Positions 50,211-58,443 of a stretch of DNA of 64,000 bases are shown here, piece by piece. The first letter of the stretch is position 1, and each line of letters begins with the position of its first letter. This DNA is from an uncultured Eubacteriales bacterium (GTDB lineage Bacteria > Bacillota > Clostridia > Christensenellales > Aristaeellaceae): assembly GCA_900316415.1 (NCBI GenBank), contig ONCV01000008.1:1-64000 (forward strand), written 5' to 3'. Position numbers and translations under genes: made by a program. The notes under the pieces are model-generated. The model was given only the letters and a program-made list of their open reading frames with translations, did no database searches and had not been told where the DNA came from.

Positions 50211-50402
50211 GCTGACTCCACAGGCATTCGCAGGCTGAATCGCAGCCCCGATCCCGCAGGCTGGTTCAGCGCGCAGTGGATCTGCCGGGAGGACGGCGTG
50301 CGGTACGAGCTGAAAACGCCGGTTCCCGCGCGGATCCTCCTGCCCGGCGGAGAAGAGAAGCAGGTGGCGCCCGGAAGCTACACCTTCTGGACGGAGAAAT
50401 AA
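50211..50402 (+). pseudogene. C-terminal remnant of a GH78-type alpha-L-rhamnosidase
   Basis: In frame 50211-50402 the sequence ends with RYELKTPVPARILLPGG and SYTFWTEK before a stop. This matches the beta-sandwich tail of GH78 rhamnosidases (WICREDG followed by a P-x-x-x-x-x-x-LPGGE and GSYTF pattern). There is no start codon or upstream barrel; the frame runs directly after the stop of the 583-aa gene. It is probably what remains after deletion of a rhamnosidase gene. The family match is from recalled pattern and moderate. Confidence 0.55.
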
Positions 50403-50455
50403 GGCAGGGACAATCCGGGGACGCGCATCAGAAAGAACAGATGAGGTGAAAGAAA

Positions 50456-51136
50456 ATGACAGAACGGGAACAGATTATTCAGGAAGCACGCGGGCAGTTT
50501 ATGCAGGAGATGATGGCGCACTTCGGTCAGGAAAAAGAAAAAAAGCTGGCCAACTTTCGCAGCCAGAACCTGTACATTCAGAAAGGGAAGACCCTGTTTA
50601 CCGGCTCTTCCCTGATGGAGCAGTTCCCCATCACGGAATTCTGCCTGAACGAGGGCCTGCCGATCGCCTACAACCGGGGGATCGGGGGCTATACCACCGA
50701 TGAGTTTCTGGCGGCCATCGGCCCGATGCTGCTGGATCCGGAGCCGGCCAAGCTCTTTATCAACATCGGCACAAACGATATCCGCGACCTGCCGAACGGC
50801 GAGGACTGGTTCACCCATCTGTCCGCCAATTACCGGAAGATCTGCGAAATCATCCGGGAAAAGCTGCCGGAAACCAAAGTGTTCATGATGGCTTATTATC
50901 CCGTCAATCCTCACCGGGACAACCCGGGGCTGCGGGTGCGCACCAACGCCGCCATCGCCCGCGCCAATGAGATGGTCCGTGCGCTGGCCTCCGAGTTCGG
51001 TTTTCAGTATATCGACGCGAACGACGGCCTGAAGGACGAAGAGGGAAACCTTCAGCCGGAGCACACAATGGACGGCATCCATTTTGACGCCGCCGCGTAC
51101 CGCACCGTATTTGAGCGTCTGAGGCCGTACCTCTGA
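50456..51136 (+). CDS. SGNH/GDSL-family esterase
   Basis: This 226-residue hydrolase has the SGNH blocks: Ser 51 in FTGSSLMEQF, Gly 77 in NRGIGGYTTDEF, Asn 107 in NIGTND, and Asp 206/His 209 in DGIHFD. It likely removes acetyl or other acyl groups, perhaps from carbohydrate such as acetylated pectin. No signal peptide is present, suggesting an intracellular enzyme. The ribosome site is AGATGAGGTG. It is followed by a strong hairpin shared with the convergent GNAT gene. Confidence 0.88.
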   Translation: MTEREQIIQEARGQFMQEMMAHFGQEKEKKLANFRSQNLYIQKGKTLFTGSSLMEQFPITEFCLNEGLPIAYNRGIGGYTTDEFLAAIGPMLLDPEPAKLFINIGTNDIRDLPNGEDWFTHLSANYRKICEIIREKLPETKVFMMAYYPVNPHRDNPGLRVRTNAAIARANEMVRALASEFGFQYIDANDGLKDEEGNLQPEHTMDGIHFDAAAYRTVFERLRPYL

Positions 51137-51146
51137 CCGTCCGCAA

Positions 51147-51177
51147 AACTGCCGGCATGCTGATCATGCCGGCAGTT
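51147..51177. terminator. bidirectional terminator between SGNH and GNAT genes
   Basis: AACTGCCGGCATGC and its complement form a 13-14 base stem with short loop and T-rich edges on both sides. Its right arm lies inside the GNAT coding end. Confidence 0.8.
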
Positions 51178-51640
51178 CTTTCAGATAGAAGCGGTTCATC
51201 GCGGTGTGAATCACGAAGTCCGGTTTCGGAATCGCGTGATATCCGCATTTCTCATAGAGGCGGACAGCCGCCTCCAGGTTTGTATGCGTTTCCAGATACA
51301 TCCGCTGATATCCCATTTCCCAGGCCGCTTGCTCAATGCGGTCAACCATCCGGCGGCCCCATCCCCGCCCCCGATAATTCTCGTCCAGATACAGTTTTTG
51401 CATTTCACAGCAGGCCGGCAGGTCCGGGAGCTCCGCCAGCCCGATTCCGCCGATCAGTTTTTTCCCTTCCGTGAGGAGATAGTATGCCCTCCCCGGCTCA
51501 GCGTAAAACCCGGACAGATGATCCAGGGACGCATCAAAGTACGCGGTTCCCGGGATATCGAGCGCATGCGCTTTCAGAATGCGCCGGATGAGTCCCGCAA
51601 GCTCCGCGTCATACGCCGGCGAAATCAGTTCAAAGTTCAT
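51164..51640 (-). CDS. GNAT-family N-acetyltransferase
   Basis: This 158-residue cytoplasmic enzyme transfers acetyl from acetyl-CoA to an amine. The CoA-binding loop is LYLDENYRGRGWGRRMV (about 85-101; the R-G-x-G-x-G pattern is clear). The strand-helix end YLETHTNLEAAVRLYEKCGY is typical of GNAT proteins. The start at 51640 follows GGAGAGGTGGGACGT. The DUF554 gene ends 20 bases upstream, so both may be cotranscribed. The substrate is unknown. The stop codon lies in the loop of the shared terminator. Confidence 0.88.
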   Translation of the reverse strand: MNFELISPAYDAELAGLIRRILKAHALDIPGTAYFDASLDHLSGFYAEPGRAYYLLTEGKKLIGGIGLAELPDLPACCEMQKLYLDENYRGRGWGRRMVDRIEQAAWEMGYQRMYLETHTNLEAAVRLYEKCGYHAIPKPDFVIHTAMNRFYLKELPA

Positions 51641-51660
51641 ACGTCCCACCTCTCCGGATT

Positions 51661-52353
51661 TCAGAACGGAAGCAGGCTCCACAGCCAGGACAGCGGAAGC
51701 ACCAGGATCAGGGCCGGAATCATGTTGATCACCCTGGTATGCAGGATCCGGGAAACCCGCACGCCGGTAACCAGGGTCAGAATGCCGCCGCAGGCAATGA
51801 AATCCTTCATCATCCCCTCGCTCATCAGCGGCGCGATCAGCTTTCCCACCAGAAAGAGCGCCAGCATAATCGCCAGCATGGGCAGGCTGACCAGCGTGAC
51901 CGGGATGCCGACGCTGATGGCAAAAATCATGGCGGTAAAGGCGTCCAGCATCGCTTTCGAGATCAGCACCGAATGATCGCCGCTCATGCTGGAAAGAAAG
52001 GTGCCGTAATACCCGAAGCCGCTGAAGCAGAAGAGGACGATAACGATCATCAGCTGATTCAGATCCGTTTCTCCCCGAAGCGGCAGCCTTTTCAGCGCGG
52101 CCGATGTCATCCCCTGGATTTTTCCCTCCAGATCCCAGAGCGAGCCCAGAAGGCTTCCCAGAATCACCGCCAGAATCACCGGCGTCATGGAAGAGGCCTT
52201 GATGATGGAATTAATGCCGATTCCCATGGCGCAGAAGCCAAAGATGACGGTCAGCTGTTCCCGGGTCTCCCGGGGAATCCGTTTTCCCGCCAGGGTTCCG
52301 ATGATTCCGCCCAGTGCCACCGCAGCGCAGTCGGTCAATACTCCGATTGGCAT
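51661..52353 (-). CDS. DUF554 membrane protein
   Basis: This 230-residue protein has six or seven hydrophobic segments and matches DUF554 (YdfK-like), with the N-terminal IGVLTDCAAVALGGIIGTLAG and the later CGGILTLVTGVRV. The function of the family is unknown; a transport role has been suggested from topology only. The ribosome site is AAGGAGGAAAAAC. Its leader contains a possible 20-codon open frame (52396-52458). Confidence 0.87.
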   Translation of the reverse strand: MPIGVLTDCAAVALGGIIGTLAGKRIPRETREQLTVIFGFCAMGIGINSIIKASSMTPVILAVILGSLLGSLWDLEGKIQGMTSAALKRLPLRGETDLNQLMIVIVLFCFSGFGYYGTFLSSMSGDHSVLISKAMLDAFTAMIFAISVGIPVTLVSLPMLAIMLALFLVGKLIAPLMSEGMMKDFIACGGILTLVTGVRVSRILHTRVINMIPALILVLPLSWLWSLLPF

Positions 52354-52502
52354 TTTGTTTTTCCTCCTTCAGGAAGCATTCTGCTTTTCCGATCCTCAGA
52401 GCTTTCCCCGGCCTGCTTTCTGAACCTCGTGGATCTTCCGTATTCCCTCGTATTTCATTTGGCATCCTGTCCTTTCGGATTCTGCGGTCTTCTGCCGGAT
52501 GG

Positions 52503-53228
52503 CTACTTTCGGATTCCGATGACCCTTCGGATCCTGTCTTCCTCCGCATGGGGATAATACTTCCGGATCTGCACCCGGATTCTCTCCCAGGAATCCGCAG
52601 GAGATTCCCCGCAGGAATTCACCGCGTCGTATCCCCATTTGGTTTCCGGCGTCATCAGGGTGGCTGTATGCCATCCATAGGCCATTCCCTGCCGGTTGCG
52701 TCTCTGCCGGAAGTCATTCATCAGCAGGAATGCGTGCATCTGCAGATCCGTCAGTGCCCCCTCGAAGCCCTTCTCCAGCGCGGCCTTTTTCCGAAGGTCA
52801 CAGGACAGCATCTCCAGCCCTACGGCGTCCTCATTCAGTTCAAGCGCATCCAGAATCCGCTTGCATCGGCTGTTCATCCGGCCGTCCTCATACATTCCCT
52901 CATAGTCGTATCCGTCCCGCCTGTAATTCGCGAATACGGGAAACCACTCCCGGGAAACGAAGCCTGCCTTCTTATCGAAGAACTTCCCGTATGCCACCCG
53001 CGTATTGGATGCCAGCACCTGCCGCCAGGCCCAGGGATCTGAAGCAGGATCGTCCGTCCACCAGTCCGTCGCCGGCGTATGTTCTTCCACCGAGAATCCC
53101 GGAATCAGGTTTTCGAACAGGGGCAGAAAACCGATCCGCTCCACGAGGGCCAGTAAATCCTCCGGACTGTGTAGGCAGGATGGATCGCTCCTGCTGCATC
53201 CGTGCATGTTCCAGTCGCTGTCTGCCAT
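52503..53228 (-). CDS. AlkZ-related conserved protein
   Basis: This 241-residue cytoplasmic protein resembles proteins labelled AlkZ-related in Firmicutes, with LVERIGFLPLFENLIPGFSVEE at about 28-48, WWTDDPASDPWAWRQVL, VAYGKFFDKKAGFVSREWFP and FANYRRDGYDY. AlkZ/YcaQ glycosylases unhook interstrand crosslinks, but the catalytic QxQ/QxD motif is not apparent here, so glycosylase activity is not assured. The start at 53228 has CGGAGGAGG upstream, but lies inside the remnant of an acetyltransferase gene read in another frame. The ribosome site may be a by-product of that remnant. The name rests on recalled family resemblance. Confidence 0.7.
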   Translation of the reverse strand: MADSDWNMHGCSRSDPSCLHSPEDLLALVERIGFLPLFENLIPGFSVEEHTPATDWWTDDPASDPWAWRQVLASNTRVAYGKFFDKKAGFVSREWFPVFANYRRDGYDYEGMYEDGRMNSRCKRILDALELNEDAVGLEMLSCDLRKKAALEKGFEGALTDLQMHAFLLMNDFRQRRNRQGMAYGWHTATLMTPETKWGYDAVNSCGESPADSWERIRVQIRKYYPHAEEDRIRRVIGIRK

Positions 53229-53313
53229 TCACTGCCTCCTCCGTATCTTCCGCGCGGAATGGTCTCAGTATCAACCGGTGGGTTTCAATCCGCTGTGTGC
53301 CTGTTTTATTCAT
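53229..53313 (-). pseudogene. N-terminal remnant of a RimJ/RimL-type GNAT acetyltransferase
   Basis: From ATG at 53313 the frame reads RIETHRLILRPFRAEDTEEA, a clear GNAT start, then loses similarity and runs into the AlkZ-related gene in another frame. The acetyl-CoA domain is missing. A deletion that joined the two genes is likely. Confidence 0.6.
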
Positions 53314-53351
53314 TCGATCGATTGATCCTGTTCTCCTGTGCTGCCAGTTTC

Positions 53352-53912
53352 TTAACTTCCCGCAAGTCCAAGCTCTTCCGCATGTTCTTTCATTCCTTCG
53401 ATGCAGATTTCCGCCACATCCTTTACGTCCATCCCCAGCATCTCGCAGCCCTTTAAAATGAGCTCCCTGTCACACTTTGCCGCAAACTTCCTGTCTTTGA
53501 ATTTTTTCATGAAGCTTTTTGTTTCCATATCGCGGATGCCATTCGGCCGCATACGCGCTGCGGCCTGGATAATCCCGGTCAGTTCATCCACCGTAAAGAG
53601 ACTCTTTTCCAGATTCGTGACAGGCTCCACATCTGAACAAATGCCATACCCATGCGAAAGAATTGCTCTGATCTCTTCTTCGGAGACGCCCGCTTCCCGC
53701 AGAGGTTCCGCCGTATGCTGCAAGTGCTCCTCCGGGTATTTTTCATAGTCATAGTCGTGCAGCATGCCGATTGCCTGCCAGTGTTCCGCATCTTCTCCAA
53801 AGTGTTTCGCCATGGCACCCATCGCATAGCAGACATTCTTTGCATGCAGGATCAGATGATCCTCCGTGACCATGGTTGCGTTCAGTTCCGTTGCCTGTTC
53901 CAGGGTTAACAT
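53352..53912 (-). CDS. HD-domain phosphohydrolase-like protein
   Basis: This 186-residue protein has the HD pattern: LILHAKNVCYAMGAMA (about 20-36) and GMLHDYDYEKYPEEH (about 49-63), with downstream ILSHGYG. Such proteins hydrolyse phosphate esters of nucleotides. The start at 53912 is chosen because GCGGAGG lies 8 bases upstream and the -10 box is just before the earlier possible starts, so 53948 and above would not be transcribed in full. The gene is monocistronic with its own promoter. Confidence 0.85.
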   Translation of the reverse strand: MLTLEQATELNATMVTEDHLILHAKNVCYAMGAMAKHFGEDAEHWQAIGMLHDYDYEKYPEEHLQHTAEPLREAGVSEEEIRAILSHGYGICSDVEPVTNLEKSLFTVDELTGIIQAAARMRPNGIRDMETKSFMKKFKDRKFAAKCDRELILKGCEMLGMDVKDVAEICIEGMKEHAEELGLAGS

Positions 53913-53946
53913 GCTTTGCACCTCCGCCTTCTGCTGATTGTCCAAC

Positions 53947-53975
53947 ATTATACCATGCCCGGCCAGGCCCTGCAA
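53947..53975 (-). promoter_or_regulatory. promoter of the HD-domain gene
   Basis: Minus strand: TTGCAG (53975-53970), 17-base spacer, TATAAT (53952-53947). Transcription would start near 53940, which supports the start codon at 53912. Confidence 0.75.
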
Positions 53976-54045
53976 TGCACAGCTTTCAGCGCCGCAGCGC
54001 CGGTTTCAAAGGTTTCAGGGATATCAGATTGAACCTGCCGCGCTT

Positions 54046-54765
54046 TCAGCTTTTTTCTGCATCCTCCAGCTCTCTGAATACATGTTCCACATCCTCATGG
54101 ATCACCAGCGTCGCCCTGCTGTCTGCACCGGTTTCTTCCCGATTGATGATGACCAGATTCCTTCCTCTGAAATCCTCAAGGAAAGATGCGGCAGGCTCCA
54201 CCGCCAGAGACGTGCCTGCCACAATCAGCGTGTCGGCGTTGGTAATCTCTCTTCTCGCGCCGATACACACATATTTCGGCAGAGGTTCCCCATACAGCAC
54301 GACGTTCGGTTTGATCACTCCGCCGCATTCGCACCTTGGAATCCCCTCTGCGTGAAGAATGTACTCCATTGGATAGGAAGCGTTGCACTCCTCGCAATAA
54401 TTCTCATGCACATTGCCGTGCAGTTCATAGACCCGAATGTTTCCCGCCATTCTGTGCAGGCCATCCACGTTCTGCGTAACGATTCCGCGCAGCCTGTCCT
54501 GTTTTTCCAGTTCATACAGGAAACGATGAACCGCATTGGGTTTCGCATCCGGATACAGCATATGCGTCCGGTAATAATCAAAGAACCGCTCCGTTTCCAG
54601 ATAAAAGAAGCTCTTGCTCAGGATCATCTCCGGCGTCAGTCCGTCGCAGCCCTTCCTCCCGTTTTCTGATCGAAAATCCGGAATGCCGCTGGCCGTGGAA
54701 ACGCCGGCTCCCCCGAAGAACACGATTCGCTTCGAAGCATCCAATATTATACGCAAATCATTCAT
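54046..54765 (-). CDS. cobB: NAD-dependent protein deacylase (sirtuin)
   Basis: This 239-residue enzyme removes acetyl or other acyl groups from lysine using NAD. GAGVSTASGIPDFR (19-32), TQNVDGLH (97-104), catalytic His 116 in ELHGN, and the zinc Cys pairs 124/127 and 145/147 are all visible. The length is normal for class III/U sirtuins. The ribosome site is weak (GGTG). Upstream, 54766-55259 (about 490 bases) has no clear gene; it holds the leader of this gene, an AT-rich stretch, and the promoter and leader of the HMA gene. Confidence 0.92.
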   Translation of the reverse strand: MNDLRIILDASKRIVFFGGAGVSTASGIPDFRSENGRKGCDGLTPEMILSKSFFYLETERFFDYYRTHMLYPDAKPNAVHRFLYELEKQDRLRGIVTQNVDGLHRMAGNIRVYELHGNVHENYCEECNASYPMEYILHAEGIPRCECGGVIKPNVVLYGEPLPKYVCIGARREITNADTLIVAGTSLAVEPAASFLEDFRGRNLVIINREETGADSRATLVIHEDVEHVFRELEDAEKS

Positions 54766-55064
54766 CTGTCATACACCGCCATCTTCCGCTGTTTTAAATC
54801 CATTTTTCCCGAATAGTCCATGCGCATCCTTCCGTGCCACCTTCTCCCTTTGTCTCCATTGTTTCACGCCTCCCTCACAGTCCCAGCCAACAGCAGTATA
54901 ACACAACACTGAATTCGATTCACTTTTTCAATCATTTTCATCTTTGCGGCCCAAGCCTTCCCGATTCGCCCATGTGTCATGAAAGAGATCTTCGAAACGG
55001 AGGTCCCTCCGTTCATGAGAATAAAACCCGCGAACAGATTTTTTATGTATTTCCATTATTTTGC

Positions 55065-55092
55065 TTGTCTTCATCGAAAAATGGAATATAAT
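55065..55092 (+). promoter_or_regulatory. promoter of the HMA-domain gene
   Basis: Plus strand: TTGTCT (55065-55070), 16-base spacer, TATAAT (55087-55092). It gives a leader of about 160 bases. Confidence 0.7.
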
Positions 55093-55094
55093 GA

Positions 55095-55112
55095 TGTTAG
55101 AGGAAACTAACA
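55095..55112. promoter_or_regulatory. palindromic operator at the transcription start of the HMA gene
   Basis: TGTTAG, six bases, CTAACA is a perfect inverted repeat just after the -10. The half-site GTTAG/CTAAC resembles DtxR/IdeR-type metal-repressor sites, so iron or manganese control is possible. Confidence 0.5.
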
Positions 55113-55259
55113 GATTAGTCTCCTGATCCTGACCGCCCGTGATACGGGGGGCTGTTGTGAAAGGTTATTGTTGCGCATGGGATTCGAGCCGGCGGCCCCG
55201 GTCATGGCCCGGACGATCCGTCCGGCATAGAAGAAGGAATCCATTTCGGGAGGTATACG

Positions 55260-55520
55260 ATGATCAGGACAACGCTAAAAATCTCCGGCATGATGTGCGG
55301 CATGTGCGAGGCGCACATCAATGACGCGATCCGCGCAGCCTTTCCGGTGCGAAAGGTCTCCTCTTCCCACACAAAGGGGGAAACAACCATTCTCTCGGAG
55401 GCGCCGCTGGATGCAGAAAAGCTGAAGCAGGCCGTAAGCGCCACTGGCTACAGCATTGTCTCCATCTCGGAGGAAACCGCGGAGAAGAAGGGCATCTTTT
55501 CAGGTCTGTTCAAGCACTGA
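55260..55520 (+). CDS. heavy-metal-associated (HMA) domain protein
   Basis: This 86-residue single-domain protein has the metal motif GMMCGMCEAH (Cys 13 and Cys 16) and the usual beta-alpha-beta pattern. Such proteins carry copper or other soft metals, or accompany iron transport operons in clostridia. The last residues (EKKGIFSGLFKH) are basic. The ribosome site is TCGGGAGG. The gene is alone, with a palindrome at its transcription start. The metal is unknown; the motif favours Cu(I) while the operator style favours iron or manganese. Confidence 0.85.
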   Translation: MIRTTLKISGMMCGMCEAHINDAIRAAFPVRKVSSSHTKGETTILSEAPLDAEKLKQAVSATGYSIVSISEETAEKKGIFSGLFKH

Positions 55521-55574
55521 GATATGCGTAAAGGGCGTGTTAAAAAGCCCACCCGATAGTAGTATTTCTTTTTT

Positions 55575-55595
55575 GCGGTTCCTGTCCGCTTTTTT
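55575..55595 (+). terminator. terminator of the HMA gene
   Basis: GCGG, loop TTCCTGT, CCGC, then six T residues. The stem is short. Confidence 0.55.
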
Positions 55596-55604
55596 GCGTT
55601 TTGC

Positions 55605-55633
55605 TTGACTTTTTTCCGCCGGGGTGTTACAGT
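55605..55633 (+). promoter_or_regulatory. promoter of the gntP-glycerate kinase genes
   Basis: Plus strand: TTGACT (55605-55610), 17-base spacer, TACAGT (55628-55633). It lies about 50 bases upstream of the start. Confidence 0.6.
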
Positions 55634-55685
55634 GAATCCGGTTTTCTGGGTTCTACAGTTTTATATGCTGAAGGAGGGGTATTCC

Positions 55686-57044
55686 ATGACTGGTCTTCCT
55701 CTGATCATTGCCTTTGTGGTGGCAATCGTGCTGATGATCCTTCTGATCTCCAAGCTGAAGGTTCATCCTTTCCTCGCGATTATGGCTATCTCCCTGTTGC
55801 TGGCCATCGTCGCCGGCATCCCGCTGAAGGATATTCCCGGAGTCATCGGTTCAGGTTTCTCCGGAACCTTCACCTCCATCGGTATCGTCATCATCCTGGG
55901 CGCCTTCATCGGCACGGTGCTGGAAAAGACTGGCGCGGCTCTGAAGCTGGCGGATATGGTTATCCGTCTCGTGGGTGAGAAAAATCCGCAGCTAGCCATT
56001 GAGCTGATGGGCTGGGTTGTTTCCATCCCCGTTTTCTGTGACAGCGGCTTCGTGATCCTGAATCCCATCCGCAAGGCCCTGGTCAAGCGCACAGGCGTTT
56101 CCTCCGTGGCCATGACGGTCTGCCTCTCCTGCGGCCTTTATATCGCGCACGTCTTTATTCCGCCGACCCCCGGCCCCATCGCCGCTGCTCAGACGCTCGG
56201 CGTCGGCGAGAACCTGCTGCTGGTAATCGGTATCGGCGTACTGTGCTCCATCTTCCCGCTGATTGCCGGCCTGATTTACGCAAAGTTTATCGGCAAAAGA
56301 ATCAAGAGCGCTGACGAGACCGGAGACAACGGTGAAACCGTCAAGTCCTATGAGGAACTCAAGGCTGAATACGGCAAGCTGCCTGGAGGCCTGAACGCCA
56401 TCGCTCCCCTGGTGGTTCCGATTCTGCTGATGGCCCTCTCCTCCATTGCCGCCATGGCAAAATGGACCGGCGCTGTCGCCGATCTACTGACCTTCCTGGG
56501 CACCCCGATTATGGCTCTGGCCGTCGGTACCGTGCTGGCGATCATTCAGCTGTTCACCTCCGGGAAGCAGAAGGATTTCTACAATATGACCAACGACACG
56601 CTCAAGACCGTCGGACCGATTCTGTTCGTCACCGCGGCCGGCGGCGTGCTCGGCAAGGTCATCTCCTCCTCTGACATGGTCAATTTCATCACAGCCCATG
56701 CCAATGCGCTGCAGACGATCGGCATCTTCTTCCCCTTCCTGCTCGCTGCCATCCTGAAGACCGCGCAGGGCTCCTCCACCGTGGCGATTACGACCAGCGC
56801 CGGTATTGTGGCTCCGCTGCTTTCCGTGCTGGGCTTCACAACGCCCGTGGAGATCGCTCTGGTGGTTATGGCCATCGGCGCAGGCGCCATGACGGTTTCC
56901 CATGCCAACGACAGCTATTTCTGGGTTGTTACCAACTTCGGTGAGATGCAGCCTGAAGAAGGCTACAGGACCCAGACCCTGATGACGCTGATTATCGGTC
57001 TCGCTTCCATGGTGGAAATCTTCATTCTCAGCCTCATCTTCTGA
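55686..57044 (+). CDS. GntP-family organic acid permease
   Basis: This 452-residue H+ symporter of the gluconate/glycerate family has about 12 membrane segments and family-like sequence, for example FLAIMAISLLLAIVAGIPLKDI early and HVFIPPTPGPIAAAQTLGV in the middle. The start at 55686 follows AAGGAGGGGTATTCC; upstream frame is not conserved. The gene is followed by a terminator-like hairpin and then a glycerate 2-kinase, which makes D-glycerate (or a related hydroxy acid) the most likely substrate. It would work at the plasma membrane. Confidence 0.9.
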   Translation: MTGLPLIIAFVVAIVLMILLISKLKVHPFLAIMAISLLLAIVAGIPLKDIPGVIGSGFSGTFTSIGIVIILGAFIGTVLEKTGAALKLADMVIRLVGEKNPQLAIELMGWVVSIPVFCDSGFVILNPIRKALVKRTGVSSVAMTVCLSCGLYIAHVFIPPTPGPIAAAQTLGVGENLLLVIGIGVLCSIFPLIAGLIYAKFIGKRIKSADETGDNGETVKSYEELKAEYGKLPGGLNAIAPLVVPILLMALSSIAAMAKWTGAVADLLTFLGTPIMALAVGTVLAIIQLFTSGKQKDFYNMTNDTLKTVGPILFVTAAGGVLGKVISSSDMVNFITAHANALQTIGIFFPFLLAAILKTAQGSSTVAITTSAGIVAPLLSVLGFTTPVEIALVVMAIGAGAMTVSHANDSYFWVVTNFGEMQPEEGYRTQTLMTLIIGLASMVEIFILSLIF

Positions 57045-57060
57045 TCGGCAGACATATCCC

Positions 57061-57095
57061 GCACATCCTGTCTGCGGACAGGGTGTGCGCTTTTT
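57061..57095 (+). terminator. hairpin between gntP and glycerate kinase
   Basis: GCACATCCTGTC and GACAGGGTGTGC pair around a 4-base loop, then GCTTTTT. It probably lowers expression of the kinase relative to the permease. Confidence 0.75.
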
Positions 57096-57114
57096 CTGAT
57101 ATCCGGAGGAATAT

Positions 57115-58347
57115 ATGAATCAGCAATTACGTAATCACGCGGATCAAATTGTCCGGGAAGTCATTGCCGCCGTTCAGCCGGACGCGGCGGTGCAGCGGGC
57201 GTTCCGCGGCATGGATTTTCCCGGCCGTGTCCTGCTGGTAGCCGCCGGCAAAGCCGCCTGGCAGATGGCCAAGGCCGCTTCCGACTGTCTGGGAGACCGG
57301 ATTGAAAACGGTGTTGTCGTCACCAAATACGACCATGTGATGGGTCCTGTCGCGAACTTCTCCTGTTTTGAGGCTGGGCATCCGGTACCGGATGAAAATT
57401 CGTTCCGCGGAACCCAGGCCGCTCTGGATCTGGTGGCGGATCTGACGGAAAAGGATACCGTGCTTTTCCTGCTTTCCGGCGGCGGCAGCGCGCTGTTTGA
57501 AAAGCCTCTGATCCCGGGAGCGGAGCTGCAGGATATTACCGGCCAGCTGCTGGCCTGCGGTGCGGATATTGTGGAGATCAACACCATCCGCAAGCGCCTG
57601 TCCCAGGTAAAGGGCGGCCGCTTTGCTCAGCTTTGCTGGCCCGCCAAAGTGGAAGCCGTCATTCTTTCAGACATTCTCGGCGATCCGCTGGATATGATCG
57701 CCTCAGGCCCTGCCTGCCCAGATACTTCCACAGCGGAGGACGCCATGCGCATCCGTGAAAAATACAGCCTGCGGATGTCCGCTGAAGCGGAACGCCTTCT
57801 GGGCATTGAAACGCCCAAGGCCCTGGATAATGTGCACACCCAGATCACCGGAAGCGTGCGGGAGCTGTGCTCAGCGGCGGCAAAAACCTGCCGCGATCTC
57901 GGCTATGAGCCCATTCTGCTGACTGATCAGCTCTGCTGTCAGGCCCGGGAGGCCGGCAGCTTCCTCGCCTCCATTCTGAAGACCCATGCATCGGACAGCA
58001 AAGCCCTGGCCTTTATCGCCGGCGGTGAAACTGTTGTTAAACTCACCGGACACGGGCTCGGCGGCAGGAATCAGGAAATCGCCCTGTCCGCCGCCGCCGG
58101 CATTGCTGGATTGACCCGGGCGGCGGTTTTCTCGGTCGGCAGCGACGGAACGGACGGCCCTACCGATGCCGCCGGCGGCTATGCGGACGGGGACACCTGC
58201 CGGGAGCTTCTGGCCCAGGGACTCACAATCGATGCGGTGTTGCAGGATAACGACGCCTATCACGCGCTGGAAAAGACCGGCGGCCTGATCATGACCGGCC
58301 CCACCGGCACCAACGTCAATGATGTGTCGGTTGCTCTGCTGGAATAA
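57115..58347 (+). CDS. glycerate 2-kinase, MOFRL type
   Basis: This 410-residue cytoplasmic enzyme phosphorylates D-glycerate to 2-phosphoglycerate. It has LLVAAGKAAWQMA (about 40-52), the glycine-rich LLSGGGSALFEKP (about 121-133), and a C-terminal MOFRL segment with GGETVVKLTGHGLGGRNQE and SVGSDGTDGPTDAAGG. The length is typical of the TtuD/GckA group. The ribosome site is CCGGAGG. The upstream permease supplies its substrate. A shared promoter lies at 55605-55633. Confidence 0.9.
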   Translation: MNQQLRNHADQIVREVIAAVQPDAAVQRAFRGMDFPGRVLLVAAGKAAWQMAKAASDCLGDRIENGVVVTKYDHVMGPVANFSCFEAGHPVPDENSFRGTQAALDLVADLTEKDTVLFLLSGGGSALFEKPLIPGAELQDITGQLLACGADIVEINTIRKRLSQVKGGRFAQLCWPAKVEAVILSDILGDPLDMIASGPACPDTSTAEDAMRIREKYSLRMSAEAERLLGIETPKALDNVHTQITGSVRELCSAAAKTCRDLGYEPILLTDQLCCQAREAGSFLASILKTHASDSKALAFIAGGETVVKLTGHGLGGRNQEIALSAAAGIAGLTRAAVFSVGSDGTDGPTDAAGGYADGDTCRELLAQGLTIDAVLQDNDAYHALEKTGGLIMTGPTGTNVNDVSVALLE

Positions 58348-58393
58348 GAACGGAAGCCTGGATTCTTCCCCGAAGACAAGAGTCAGACAAAAA

Positions 58394-58423
58394 CGGCGGC
58401 CTCTCCATTCGGAGAGGCCGCCG
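58394..58423 (-). terminator. terminator of the flavoprotein gene (bidirectional stem)
   Basis: CGGCGGCCTCTCC and GGAGAGGCCGCCG are a perfect 13-base inverted repeat with loop ATTC. Minus-strand readout ends in TTTTTG. Confidence 0.9.
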
Positions 58424-58443
58424 CGTATTCAGTAGGGGGCTGA

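Noticed and set aside
52396-52458. A 20-codon open frame (MKYEGIRKIHEVQKAGRGKL) in the leader of the DUF554 gene
   Set aside because: It has a ribosome-like AGGACAGG, but no promoter or conservation can be shown. It may be a leader peptide or a gene fragment.
55130-55260. A tRNA-like TTCGA stretch and paired GC arms in the HMA gene leader
   Set aside because: No acceptor stem, D-arm or anticodon arm can be drawn. T-box and cobalamin signatures are also absent.
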